Positions 26,325 to 35,710 of a stretch of 64,000 bases of DNA are shown one piece after another. The position numbers and the translations under genes are program-made. Each line of letters begins with the position of its first letter. The first letter of the stretch is position 1. Location: contig NZ_JARKOZ010000095.1 of assembly GCF_029978005.1 (NCBI RefSeq), positions 1 through 64,000 of the forward strand, given 5' to 3'. The notes under the pieces were generated by a model. The model was not told the origin of the DNA. It was given only the letters and a program-made list of their open reading frames with translations, and made no database searches. This DNA comes from Solidesulfovibrio sp. (GTDB lineage: Bacteria; Desulfobacterota; Desulfovibrionia; Desulfovibrionales; Desulfovibrionaceae).

Positions 26325-27256
26325 TCGTCCAGGGCGGCGATGAGGTCGCCCATATCCGAGAAAGCCCCCATGTCCAGGCAGCTTCCGGCCGTGTCCGGGG
26401 CGGGCCGGCCCGTGGCCGCCAGGATGGCCGCGTCGGCCAGGGCCAGCTCCCGGGCGATGTCCGGGGCGTGCAGGTAGGGCAGGCGCGCGCCGGTCATGAT
26501 CAGGGTCTCGTAGTTGCTCGCCGCCAGGGCCTGCTCCTGCTGGCGGGCCCGGCGCAGCTGGGCGGAGAGCCTGCCCCGGTGCCGCATCAGCGCCGGCAGG
26601 GGCAGGGCGGAGGGCTCCAGGCCGCCCAGGAACCGCACGACATAGGCGAGCGTGTCCAGGGCTTGCGGCGTTTCCACCGGCAGGCGCGAGGCCACGGCCC
26701 GGGCCAGGGAGGTGGCCCCCGCGCTCCAGTCGGGCGGCCCGGCGCGCCGGGCCGCCACGGCCGTCTCCAGGGCGGCCTCGGGGCCGAAGCGGTCCGCGAC
26801 GGCGGCGGCCACGGCGTCCGGCAGGGTGCGCGTGGGGCCCAGGCGCGAGACGAAGCGGCAGGCGGCCTCTTCGCTCAGCGGCACGGCCAGACGCGTCCCG
26901 TCCGGCAGCGCCGCGACGACGCGGCGCACGCGCTCTCCCAGGCGACGGGCCAGTTCGGCTGCCCCGGCCGCGTCGAGCCGGGCCGCGCCCAGGCGGGGCT
27001 CCAGAGCCCGGGCCGTGTCCTCGCCCGGGAAAAGGAGCAATTCGGCCAGGCTGGCCCCTTGGGGATCGTCGGCGTCGGCCGCCAGGGCGGCCAGCCGCTG
27101 CGGCGGCAGGTCGCCGTGGGTGGAGCGGATGAAATGGGCCACGGCCGCGTCCTGGGGCAGCCCGGCCTCGAGCAGGGCGGCCATGGCCGCGAGCAGGTCT
27201 TCCATGGGATCGTCGCGCATGCCTTCCTGGTAAGCCCGACCGCTGCGCCTGTCCAC
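26312..27256 (-). CDS. hypothetical protein, alpha-helical, Ala/Leu/Arg-rich
   Basis: Long ORF with coherent composition in this frame (MEDLLAAMAALLEAGLPQDAAVAHFIRSTHGDLPPQRLAAL...), in a slot between a convergent and a divergent gene. No family recognised; start uncertain. Confidence 0.6.
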   Translation of the reverse strand: MDRRSGRAYQEGMRDDPMEDLLAAMAALLEAGLPQDAAVAHFIRSTHGDLPPQRLAALAADADDPQGASLAELLLFPGEDTARALEPRLGAARLDAAGAAELARRLGERVRRVVAALPDGTRLAVPLSEEAACRFVSRLGPTRTLPDAVAAAVADRFGPEAALETAVAARRAGPPDWSAGATSLARAVASRLPVETPQALDTLAYVVRFLGGLEPSALPLPALMRHRGRLSAQLRRARQQEQALAASNYETLIMTGARLPYLHAPDIARELALADAAILAATGRPAPDTAGSCLDMGAFSDMGDLIAALDDQAD

Positions 27257-27287
27257 CGGAAGGGACAGCCTCGAGACGGGATTCCCG

Positions 27288-27316
27288 TTGACAGGGCTTC
27301 GCCCGGTAGTTTACCA
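27288..27316 (+). promoter_or_regulatory. possible sigma70 promoter for the ATP-grasp/Anbu cluster
   Basis: TTGACA (27288-27293), 17-nt spacer, TTACCA, in the only AT-rich stretch upstream of 27417. Confidence 0.35.
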
Positions 27317-27416
27317 AAAAAGTTAATTAGGCCCAGGGTCTAGGGTCGCGAAAAGGGCTTTTTCGAGTGACCCCCGGGCCGTGACGACACCGTTTCCACG
27401 GCAGCGAGGCAGCCCC

Positions 27417-28871
27417 ATGTCGCAGAAAATGGACTTTTCCGGCTACGACCCCGGCCCCTTTCACGACGAGATGTTCACCCCCTCCGGCGCGCCGCGCCCC
27501 GGCTGTCGGATGCTTTACGAAAAAATCATCTCCCTTCCGGCCGGCGAGATCCTGGCCCGGCAGGCCGCCGCCGAGCAGGCCCTCTACGACATGGGCATCA
27601 CCTTCACGGTCTACGGCCACGAGGACGGTACGGAAAAGATCTTTCCCTTCGACATCGTGCCGCGGGTCATCGAGGCGGCCGAGTGGGATACGTTGGAGCG
27701 GGGGCTTATCCAGCGCATCGCGGCGCTCAACCTCTTCATCGCCGACGTCTACGGCAAGGGCCGCATCATGGCCGACGGCGTGGTGCCGCGCTCGGTGGTG
27801 GAATCCTCCTCGGGCTATTTTCCCGAGTGCCTGGGCCTTTCGCCGCCGCGCGGCATCTGGTGCCACATCACGGGCACGGACCTCGTGCGCGACGAGCACG
27901 GACGTTTCCTCGTGCTCGAGGACAACCTGCGCTGTCCGTCCGGCGTCTCCTACGTCCTGGCCAATCGCCGCATCTTGAAGCGCGCCTTCCCCCAGGTGTT
28001 CGAGGCCATCGACATCCGGCCCGTGGACGACTATCCGCCGCTTCTGCTCGACATGCTCCAATTTATCGCCCCCCAGGGGAACTCCCGGCCCACGGCCGCG
28101 CTGCTGACCCCTGGCGTGTTCAACTCCGCCTATTTCGAACACACCTTCCTGGCCCAGCAGGCCGGCATCGAACTGGTCGAGGGCCGCGACCTGGTGGTCG
28201 TGGACGGCTTTGTCCACATGCGTACCACCAAGGGCCTCAAGCGCGTGGACGTGCTCTACCGCCGGGTGGGCGAGGACTTCCTCGATCCCACGGTCTTCCG
28301 GCCGGATTCGCTCCTTGGCGTTCCCGGCATCATGGACGTGTACAAGGCCGGCCGGGTGGCCATGGCCAACGCCCCGGGCACGGGCGTGGCCGACGACAAG
28401 GTGGTCTACGCCTACGTGCCGCGCATGATCCGCTACTATCTCGGCGAGGAGCCGCTGCTCGACAACGTCGAGACGTTCCTGTGCTGGGAGGACAAGGCCC
28501 GGCGGCACGTGCTGGCCAATCTGGACAAGATGGTGGTCAAGGCGGCGGCCGAATCCGGCGGCTACGGCATGCTGGTCGGACCGGCGGCCACGCCCGAAGA
28601 GCGCGAAGCCTTCGCCGCCAAGATCGAGGCCAATCCGCGCAACTACATCGCCCAGCCCACGGTCGGCCTCTCGCGCACGCCGGTCATCGTGGGCGACCAC
28701 TTCGAAGGCCGCCACGTGGATCTGCGCCCCTACGTGGTCTACGGCGAGAACATCCGCGTCATCCCCGGCGGTCTGACGCGCGTGGCGCTCAAGAAAGGCT
28801 CCCTGGTGGTCAATTCGTCCCAGGGAGGCGGCAGCAAGGACACCTGGGTCCTCGGCGGTCCGGCCGCCTAG
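27417..28871 (+). CDS. circularly permuted type 2 ATP-grasp protein
   Basis: MSQKMDFSGYDPGPFHDEMFTPSGAPRPGCRMLYEKIISLPAGEILARQAAAEQALYDMGITFTVYG...ERGLIQRIAALNLFIADVYG...VLEDNLRCPSGVSYVLANR...DLRPYVVYGENIRVIPGGLTRVAL; matches the DUF404/DUF407 circularly permuted ATP-grasp family. Confidence 0.95.
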   Translation: MSQKMDFSGYDPGPFHDEMFTPSGAPRPGCRMLYEKIISLPAGEILARQAAAEQALYDMGITFTVYGHEDGTEKIFPFDIVPRVIEAAEWDTLERGLIQRIAALNLFIADVYGKGRIMADGVVPRSVVESSSGYFPECLGLSPPRGIWCHITGTDLVRDEHGRFLVLEDNLRCPSGVSYVLANRRILKRAFPQVFEAIDIRPVDDYPPLLLDMLQFIAPQGNSRPTAALLTPGVFNSAYFEHTFLAQQAGIELVEGRDLVVVDGFVHMRTTKGLKRVDVLYRRVGEDFLDPTVFRPDSLLGVPGIMDVYKAGRVAMANAPGTGVADDKVVYAYVPRMIRYYLGEEPLLDNVETFLCWEDKARRHVLANLDKMVVKAAAESGGYGMLVGPAATPEEREAFAAKIEANPRNYIAQPTVGLSRTPVIVGDHFEGRHVDLRPYVVYGENIRVIPGGLTRVALKKGSLVVNSSQGGGSKDTWVLGGPAA

Positions 28872-28918
28872 GAGAGAGCCTCTTCGATCAAGACCGCCCA
28901 ACCGGCAAGGAGCCTTCC

Positions 28919-29893
28919 ATGCTGAGCCGCGTGGCCGACGCCATCTACTGGATGAGCCGCTACCTGGAGCGGGCCGAGAACATCGCCCGGTTCATCGACG
29001 TCAACTGGCACCTCACCCTGGACGCGCCCGGAGCCGTGACCGAGCAGTGGACGCCGCTGGTGCGGGCCATGGGCGACTGGGACCTGTTCTTGGAAAAGGG
29101 CGTCTCCCAGGACCGCGACGGGGTCATCCGTTTCATGGCCTTCGACCAGGCCTCGCCCAACTCCATCGTCTCCTGCCTGTCCCACGCCCGGGACAACGCC
29201 CGCACCATCCGCGAGATCATTCCCACCGAGATGTGGGAGCAGATCAACACCTTCTACCACCTGGCCCGCGACGCCGCCCGGAGCAGCAAGGCCATCCTCG
29301 ACAACCCCTACCAGTTCTGCGACGAGGTCAAGCGCCGCGACCTGACCATAAGCGGCATCGCCAGCGACGCCATGTCCCACGACGAAGCCTGGGACTTCCT
29401 GCGCCTGGGCAAGCTCGTCGAGCGGGCGGACAAGACCTCGCGCATCCTCGACGTCAAGTACTTCATCCTGCTGCCGCACCCCACGGACGTGGGCTCCAAC
29501 CTCGACTACGTGCAGTGGGCGGCGCTGCTCAAAGCCATCAGCGCCCTGGAGGCCTACCGCCGCCGCCACGGCCGCATCCAGCCCGACCGCATCGTGGAGT
29601 TTCTGCTCCTGGACCACGATTTTCCCCGCTCGGTGCTGGCCTGCCTGCTGCGCGCCCAGCAGTGCCTGCACGCCATCACCGGCACGCCCATGGGCTACTT
29701 CGGCAACCCGGCCGAGAAGCGCCTGGGGCACCTGTGCGGCGACCTGGCCTACAAGGGCGTGGAGGAGATCTTCGCCTCGGGCCTGCACGAGTTCACCGAT
29801 GACCTCCAGACGCGGATGAACCTCGTGGACGAGGCCTGCTACGCCACGTTTTTCTCAACCTTTCCGGCTATTGACGCGGCCAGTCAACAATGA
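28919..29893 (+). CDS. alpha-E domain-containing protein
   Basis: MLSRVADAIYWMSRYLERAENIARFIDVNWHLTLD...NARTIREIIPTEMWEQINTFYHL; classic alpha-E (DUF403) N-terminus directly downstream of the ATP-grasp gene. Confidence 0.95.
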   Translation: MLSRVADAIYWMSRYLERAENIARFIDVNWHLTLDAPGAVTEQWTPLVRAMGDWDLFLEKGVSQDRDGVIRFMAFDQASPNSIVSCLSHARDNARTIREIIPTEMWEQINTFYHLARDAARSSKAILDNPYQFCDEVKRRDLTISGIASDAMSHDEAWDFLRLGKLVERADKTSRILDVKYFILLPHPTDVGSNLDYVQWAALLKAISALEAYRRRHGRIQPDRIVEFLLLDHDFPRSVLACLLRAQQCLHAITGTPMGYFGNPAEKRLGHLCGDLAYKGVEEIFASGLHEFTDDLQTRMNLVDEACYATFFSTFPAIDAASQQ

Positions 29894-29906
29894 GAAGAAA
29901 AACCCC

Positions 29907-30674
29907 ATGACATTTTGCCTGGGCATCACCGTGGAGGATGGCCTGGTCGGCATCGCCGACACGCGCATCACCTCGGGCAACGAGCTGACCACCGCCCAGA
30001 AGGTGACCACCTACCAGAACGGCAACGGGGCCTTTTTCCTCATGACCTCCGGGCTGCGCTCGGTGCGCGACAAGACCCTCACCTATTTCGACGAAGTCCT
30101 CGAAACCTGCCCCACGCCCTTCGACAAGCTCTACAAGGCCGTCAACGCCTTCGCCGGGGAGCTGCGCCGGGTGGCCGCCGAGGACAAGCCGTTCCTGACC
30201 GAGTCGGGCCTGCACTTCAACCTGCACGCCCTCATCGGCGGCCAGCTCTACGGCGACGCCGTGCACAAGCTCTACCTGGTCTACCCCGAGGGCAACTGGG
30301 TGGAGATCAGCCACGGCACGCCCTACCACATCATCGGCGAGGGCGGATACGGCAAGCCCGTGCTCGACCGCACCCTCAAGTATTCCGACCCGTTGCGCAT
30401 GGCCCTCAAGGTGGGCTGCCTGGCCTTCGATTCCACCCGCATCAGCGCCTCGGACGTGGATTTCCCCATCGACGTGGTGCTCTACCACAAGGGCTGCCTG
30501 GACCTGGCCCAGCACCGCTACGAGAAGGAGGACTTGGCCGATATCTCCGCCTGGTGGCAGGAGCATCTGCGCGGCCTTGTCCACGACCTGCCGTCGGAAT
30601 GGATCGACAACGTCGCCTCCAAGCTGACCAAGGTGTCCGACCGGCCCGCCTGCCGTCCCGCGCCCGCGAAGTGA
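29907..30674 (+). CDS. Anbu-type proteasome-like peptidase
   Basis: MTFCLGITVEDGLVGIADTRITSGNELTTAQKV: Thr directly after Met, Asp at position 17 of the processed protein, then KLYLVYPEGNWVEI. Matches the NTN-hydrolase/Anbu family and its usual gene neighbours. Confidence 0.92.
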   Translation: MTFCLGITVEDGLVGIADTRITSGNELTTAQKVTTYQNGNGAFFLMTSGLRSVRDKTLTYFDEVLETCPTPFDKLYKAVNAFAGELRRVAAEDKPFLTESGLHFNLHALIGGQLYGDAVHKLYLVYPEGNWVEISHGTPYHIIGEGGYGKPVLDRTLKYSDPLRMALKVGCLAFDSTRISASDVDFPIDVVLYHKGCLDLAQHRYEKEDLADISAWWQEHLRGLVHDLPSEWIDNVASKLTKVSDRPACRPAPAK

Positions 30675-30680
30675 CGATCC

Positions 30681-31535
30681 GTGCTTTGCCTGATTTCGCA
30701 CCACACGCGTTATGATTTCGGCCGGCCCGTGTTTCTGGAGCCGCATCTGCTGCGCCTTCTGCCGCGCCCGGACGCCTGCCAGCGCGTGCGCTTCCTGGAC
30801 GTGGCCGTCTCGCCCGAGCCGGTCGGCCGCAGCGTCCTGACGGACCTTTCCGGCAACGCCGTGCTCTCGGCCTGGTTCGCGGACCTGACCGACCACCTCG
30901 ACGTGCGGGTCACGGCCTCGGTGGAGACGTTGCGGGAAAACCCGTTCGATTATCTTCTGGACGCGCGGCAAAGCGTCCTGCCCGTGTCCCTGACTCCGGC
31001 CGAGGCCCTGGCCGCCGGCCCCAGCCTGACCCAGACGCCGCTCCCCCATCAGGCCGCCGCCGCCCTGGCCGAACGCCTGCGCCGCGACGGCGCCGAAACC
31101 CCCCAGGCCTTCGCCCTGGTCCTGCTGGACTGGATGGCCGAAAACCTCGTTTCCACCTCGCGCGAGGAGCCCGGGCTCCTGTCTCCCGATGCGGTGCTGG
31201 CCGCCGGGGAGGGGGCCTGCCGCGACCTGGCGCTGTGCTACATCGCCGCCTGCCGCCATGTGGGTATTCCGGCCCGTTTCGTCAGCGGCTACCACGAGGG
31301 CGACCCCGAACGCGAGGACCGCGACCTGCACGCCTGGGCCGAGCTGTGGCTGCCGGGCGGGGGCTGGCGCGGCTTCGACCCGGCCGTGGGCCTGGCCGTG
31401 GCCGACCGCCACGTGGCCGTGGCCACGGCCGCCGATCCGGCCGAGGCCGCTCCGGTGGTGGGCAGTTTTCGCGGCCAGGCCCTGTCGCCGCGCCTGACCC
31501 ATGCCGTGCGCCTTTCCCTGGCCCCCAACGGCTAG
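30681..31535 (+). CDS. transglutaminase-like family protein
   Basis: GEGACRDLALCYIAACRHVGIPARFVSGYHEGD...DLHAWAELWLPGGGWRGFDPAVGLAVADRHVAVA: Cys-His-Asp transglutaminase core; N-terminal bacterial transglutaminase region. Confidence 0.94.
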   Translation: MLCLISHHTRYDFGRPVFLEPHLLRLLPRPDACQRVRFLDVAVSPEPVGRSVLTDLSGNAVLSAWFADLTDHLDVRVTASVETLRENPFDYLLDARQSVLPVSLTPAEALAAGPSLTQTPLPHQAAAALAERLRRDGAETPQAFALVLLDWMAENLVSTSREEPGLLSPDAVLAAGEGACRDLALCYIAACRHVGIPARFVSGYHEGDPEREDRDLHAWAELWLPGGGWRGFDPAVGLAVADRHVAVATAADPAEAAPVVGSFRGQALSPRLTHAVRLSLAPNG

Positions 31536-31587
31536 AGGGTGCTTTTTTTTGTTGGGAAACGGGACGGGTTGGGCTAACACTCCACAC

Positions 31588-34500
31588 ATGGCAAGCGGCG
31601 TAGTGACGTACCGGAAGCAAGCGGCATTTGCTCCCACGGCGGCGAGGGGGCTTTTTTTTGTCCTGGCGTTGTGCCAGGTACTTCTCGCGGCCGTGCCGCT
31701 CCGGGCCCAGAAGCTTGATCTGACGCCCGAGGAAAAGGCCTTCATGGAGGCCCATCCCGTCATCCGCTACAGCGACACCGACTGGCGGCCCCTGTCCATT
31801 TACGAGGACGGCCGCATGAGCGGCCTGTTCCACGATTACTACGCCCTGATCTCCCGCAAGACCGGCCTGGCCTTCCAGTTCGAACCGGTCGGCGACGGTC
31901 GGGACTTCCAGTACGTGCTCGACGCCCTGCGCGAGAAGCGCATCGACATGATCGACGGTACGGGCAAGACCCCGGACCGGGCCGGTTATGCCCTGTTCGT
32001 GGGGCCGTTTTTGCGCTTTCCCCTGGCGGTCATGTCCCGGGACGACGCCACGGCCTATTCCCTGGCCACGCTTTCCCACAAGAAGGTCGCCGCCGGCCGG
32101 GGCGGCACGGCCTACGAATACCTCCAGGCCAACGGCCGCGACGTCGACCTGATCCCGGCCAAGGACGCCTCCGAGGCCGTGTCCCTGGTGGCCCTGGGCC
32201 AGGCCGACGCCGCCGTGGAGAATCTGGCCGTGGCCGCCTACGCCATCCGCGCCTCGGGCCTGACCAACGTCAAGATTTCCGGGCAGATGGATTATAATTT
32301 CGAGATCTACACCCTGGTGCGCGACGACTGGCCGCAGTTGGCCTCCATCCTCCAAAAGGCCCAGGCCCTGGTGACCGAGACCGAAAGGGCGGCGCTCATG
32401 GCCAAATGGCTGCCCGTCTACAAGGACGGGGCGGTCAATCCTGAGGCCGGCGCGGCGGCCAGCGTGACGGCGGGCGTGGGGCCGGCCATCGCCATGACCG
32501 ACCGGGAGCGCGAGTACCTGGCCGGGAAAAAGGCCCTGTCCTACTGCGTGGACCCGGACTGGCCCCCGGTCGAGCGCATCGACGAGAACGGCCGCTATGT
32601 CGGCATCGGCGCGGATTTCCTGAAGCTCATCGGCGAACGCATCGGCGTGCCCCTGGTGCTCGTGCCCACGGCCTCCTGGAGCCAATCCCTGGAGGCGGTG
32701 AAAAAACGCCGCTGCGACTTCCTGCCCGCCGCCGGCGAGACCAAGGACCGCCGACGCTTTCTGCGCTTCACCTCGCCCTATCTGCGCTTCCCCATGGTGG
32801 TGGCCACGCGCAGCAAGGCCCCCTACATCGAGAACGCCGACAGCCTCGCCGGCAAGACCCTGGGCGTGGTCAACGGCTACGCCAGCCTCGACATCCTGCG
32901 AGCCAAGTATCCGGGCATGCAGCTCATGGAAGTGCCGAGCGTGGACGAGGGCCTCAAGCTCGTGGCCGACGGCCGGCTCTACGGCTACATCGACACCGTG
33001 CCGGCCATCAGCCAGGCCCTGGCCAAGGGGCACTTCAGCGACCTCAAGATCGCCGGCCGCCTCGAAGCCCACCTCGACCTGGCCATGGCCAGCCGCGACG
33101 ACGAGCCCGAGCTGGCCTCGTTGTTCCAGAAGGCCGTCAACACCCTCACCAAGGAAGAGTCCGACGCCATCATGAAAAAGTGGTTGGCCGTGACCTTCGA
33201 GCAGGGCATCGATTATTCGCTGGTCTGGAAGATCGCCGCGGGGGCGGCCTGCGTCCTTTTCGTGGTGGCTTGGTGGAACCGCAAGCTCTCGCGCCTCAAC
33301 CGCGCCCTGCGCCAGGCCAACGAGGCCCGCGACGCCGCCGCCCGGCGCGTGGCGGCGCTCCTCGACAACGCCGGCCAGGGGTTTTTGTCCGTGGACCGGG
33401 AAGGTACGGTGGACGCCCAGTACAGCGCCGAATGCCGCAATATCTTCGGCCGCGACGTGGCCGGCGAAAACGTGTCCGCGCTGCTTTTCCCCGACGACGA
33501 GGCCGGTCGGGCGGCCATGGCCGTCAACGTCCGGCGGGTGGTGGACGAGCCCGACGCCTACCGCCGCGATCTCTACATCTCGCTCATGCCGCCCAAGATC
33601 GCGCGCGGCGGGGCCCAGCTGCGCCTGGCCTACCGGCACCTGGCCGAGGACCGTCTCATGCTCGTCGTCACCGACGTCACGGGCGAGGCCCGGCTCAAGG
33701 ACGCCGTGGCCCGGGAACGCAACCGGCTGGCCTGCGTGGTGGCGGCCGTGCGCGAGCAGCGCGACTTCTTCGCCGTGCTCGACGACTTCGCCGCTTTTCG
33801 CCGCGAGGGCGCGAGGCTGGCCCGGGCCGCCGCCGACGACCGGCAGGCCCTGGACGAGGTCTACCGCAAGGTCCACACCTTCAAGGGGCTTTTCCTCCAG
33901 CTCGAATGCGCCCACGCGGCCAGGGCCCTGGACGCTCTGGAGGAGCGCCTCTCGCGCCTGCGCCAGGACGATTCGCCCCGGCGCGAGGACGTCGCCGGGT
34001 TGCTCGGCGAAACATCCGTCGACGCCGCCCTGGAACAGGACCTGGACGTGGTGCGCCAGGCCCTGGGCCGGGAATATTTCGACCGCCGGGGCGAGGTCTG
34101 CCTCGACGGCGAATTGGCCGGGGCCCTGGCCGATCTGGCCGGCCGTCTCCTGGCCCGCCTGGACGAGTTCGGCCTGGACGGGGACGACGCCGCCGTGCTC
34201 GACGCGGCCCGGACGCTTCGCTGCGTCGACCTGCGCAAGCTCCTGGCCGCTTACCCCCGCACCGCCCAGCGCCTGGCCGAAGCCCACGGCAAACAGCTCG
34301 TCCCCTTCGCCGTGGAAGGCGACCCCGTCCTGGTCGATCCGGCCCGGTATACCCCCCTGGCCAAAAGCCTGATACACATCATCCGGAATGCCGTGGACCA
34401 CGGGCTGGAATCCCCGGCCGAGCGCGAGGCCGAGGGCAAGGACGAGGCCGGCCGCCTGAGCCTGTCCGTCGCGGCCGGCGACGGCAAGGTCCGGATCGTC

Positions 34501-34812
34501 ATGGCCGACGACGGTCGGGGCGCGGACGTCGGCGCGGTGCGCGCCCGGGCCTTCGAACTCGGGCTCGTCGGGGCCGAGGAACTGGCCGCCATGGACGACG
34601 CCGCCGTGCTCGGCCTCATCTTCCGCGACGGCTTCACCTCGCGCCGGGTGGCCGGGGAACTCTCGGGCCGGGGCGTTGGGCTGGCCGCCGTGCGGGCCGA
34701 GGCCCAGCGCCTGGCCGGGACCGTGTTTTTGGAAAACGATCCCGGCCGGGGGGCGCGCTTCGTCGTGGAAGTCCCCCTGGAGCCGCGGACTACGCCGCTG
34801 GAGCGCGCATGA
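31588..34812 (+). CDS. dual solute-binding-domain, PAS, HPt, CheA-like HATPase transmembrane kinase
   Basis: Signal peptide; two SBP_bac_3-like domains (each with a HPVIRYSDTDWRPL/LSYCVDPDWPPVERIDENGRYVG start); TM; PAS; HPt (KVHTFKGLFLQLE); CheA-type ATPase (LIHIIRNAVDHGLESPAEREAEGK, GRGVGLAAVRAE). Confidence 0.92.
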   Translation: MASGVVTYRKQAAFAPTAARGLFFVLALCQVLLAAVPLRAQKLDLTPEEKAFMEAHPVIRYSDTDWRPLSIYEDGRMSGLFHDYYALISRKTGLAFQFEPVGDGRDFQYVLDALREKRIDMIDGTGKTPDRAGYALFVGPFLRFPLAVMSRDDATAYSLATLSHKKVAAGRGGTAYEYLQANGRDVDLIPAKDASEAVSLVALGQADAAVENLAVAAYAIRASGLTNVKISGQMDYNFEIYTLVRDDWPQLASILQKAQALVTETERAALMAKWLPVYKDGAVNPEAGAAASVTAGVGPAIAMTDREREYLAGKKALSYCVDPDWPPVERIDENGRYVGIGADFLKLIGERIGVPLVLVPTASWSQSLEAVKKRRCDFLPAAGETKDRRRFLRFTSPYLRFPMVVATRSKAPYIENADSLAGKTLGVVNGYASLDILRAKYPGMQLMEVPSVDEGLKLVADGRLYGYIDTVPAISQALAKGHFSDLKIAGRLEAHLDLAMASRDDEPELASLFQKAVNTLTKEESDAIMKKWLAVTFEQGIDYSLVWKIAAGAACVLFVVAWWNRKLSRLNRALRQANEARDAAARRVAALLDNAGQGFLSVDREGTVDAQYSAECRNIFGRDVAGENVSALLFPDDEAGRAAMAVNVRRVVDEPDAYRRDLYISLMPPKIARGGAQLRLAYRHLAEDRLMLVVTDVTGEARLKDAVARERNRLACVVAAVREQRDFFAVLDDFAAFRREGARLARAAADDRQALDEVYRKVHTFKGLFLQLECAHAARALDALEERLSRLRQDDSPRREDVAGLLGETSVDAALEQDLDVVRQALGREYFDRRGEVCLDGELAGALADLAGRLLARLDEFGLDGDDAAVLDAARTLRCVDLRKLLAAYPRTAQRLAEAHGKQLVPFAVEGDPVLVDPARYTPLAKSLIHIIRNAVDHGLESPAEREAEGKDEAGRLSLSVAAGDGKVRIVMADDGRGADVGAVRARAFELGLVGAEELAAMDDAAVLGLIFRDGFTSRRVAGELSGRGVGLAAVRAEAQRLAGTVFLENDPGRGARFVVEVPLEPRTTPLERA

Positions 34813-35336
34813 CCGAGCAGCTTGACATCGGCGCTTTCCTCAGCGCCCTGGCCCGACGCACCGACGCCTTTTTCCGCGAGGAACTCGGCATCGTCCTCTC
34901 CCCTCCCGCCTATCAGATCGACGACGTGCAAAAACTCGATCTGCGCCCCGTCACGGCCATCATGAGCGCCGCCGGGGGGCTCAAGCTCTACCTGGCCTAC
35001 AGCTTCGACGTCTCGCTCCTCGACGCCGCCTTCGTGGCCTACACCGAGGGACTCGACATCGCCGAGGACGAACGCGAGGACGCCATCCAGGAAACCGCCG
35101 GGGACATCATCAACATCATCGTCGGCAACGCCCTGGCCGACATCGCCGGCAGCGGACCGGCCATCATCCTGTCCCCGCCCATCATCCTGACCGAGGCCAA
35201 GTCCGTCATGCGCCACCGCGCGGCCAAGTTCGTCTCGGCCGAACTCGCGGCCGCGCCGGGCGAACTCAGCATCCACCTGATCGGGCCGGGTGAGCTTTTC
35301 GACGACTCCCTGGAATATGTGAAGGAGCAGGCATGA
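34809..35336 (+). CDS. CheX/CheC-like phosphatase-family protein
   Basis: ETAGDIINIIVGNALADIAGSGPAIILSPPIIL resembles the CheX ExxN region. ATGA overlap with the upstream kinase. Confidence 0.8.
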   Translation: MTEQLDIGAFLSALARRTDAFFREELGIVLSPPAYQIDDVQKLDLRPVTAIMSAAGGLKLYLAYSFDVSLLDAAFVAYTEGLDIAEDEREDAIQETAGDIINIIVGNALADIAGSGPAIILSPPIILTEAKSVMRHRAAKFVSAELAAAPGELSIHLIGPGELFDDSLEYVKEQA

Positions 35337-35710
35337 AACCGCTTCGCATCATGGTGGTGGACGATTCCGGCCTCACCGTCAAAAAGATGGTCAAGCTGCT
35401 GGAGGAACTCGGCCACGAAGTGGCGGCCGTGGCCTCCACGGGGCAGCAGGCCGTCGAGGAATACGCCGCCGTGGCCCCGGACATCGTGGCCATGGACATC
35501 ACCATGCCCGACCTCGACGGCATCGAGGCCACCCGCCGCATCATGGCCGTGGCCCCCGACGCCCGCATCGTCATCGTCACCTCCCACGGCCAGGAGCAGA
35601 TGGTCATGGACGCCATCGAGGCCGGAGCCAAGGGCTACATCTTAAAGCCCGTCAAGATCGAAAAGCTCAAGGAAACCCTCGAAACCGTGGCCGCCAAGTA
35701 CCTGCCATGA
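35333..35710 (+). CDS. CheY-like response regulator
   Basis: MKPLRIMVVDDSGLTVKKMVKLLEELGHEV...DIVAMDITMPDLDGIEATRRIM...GAKGYILKPVK. Confidence 0.95.
   Translation: MKPLRIMVVDDSGLTVKKMVKLLEELGHEVAAVASTGQQAVEEYAAVAPDIVAMDITMPDLDGIEATRRIMAVAPDARIVIVTSHGQEQMVMDAIEAGAKGYILKPVKIEKLKETLETVAAKYLP

Noticed and set aside
31282-34401. 1039-aa minus strand ORF antisense to the dual-SBP kinase
   Set aside because: Shadow ORF with low-information composition; the plus strand encodes clear SBP, HPt and ATPase motifs.
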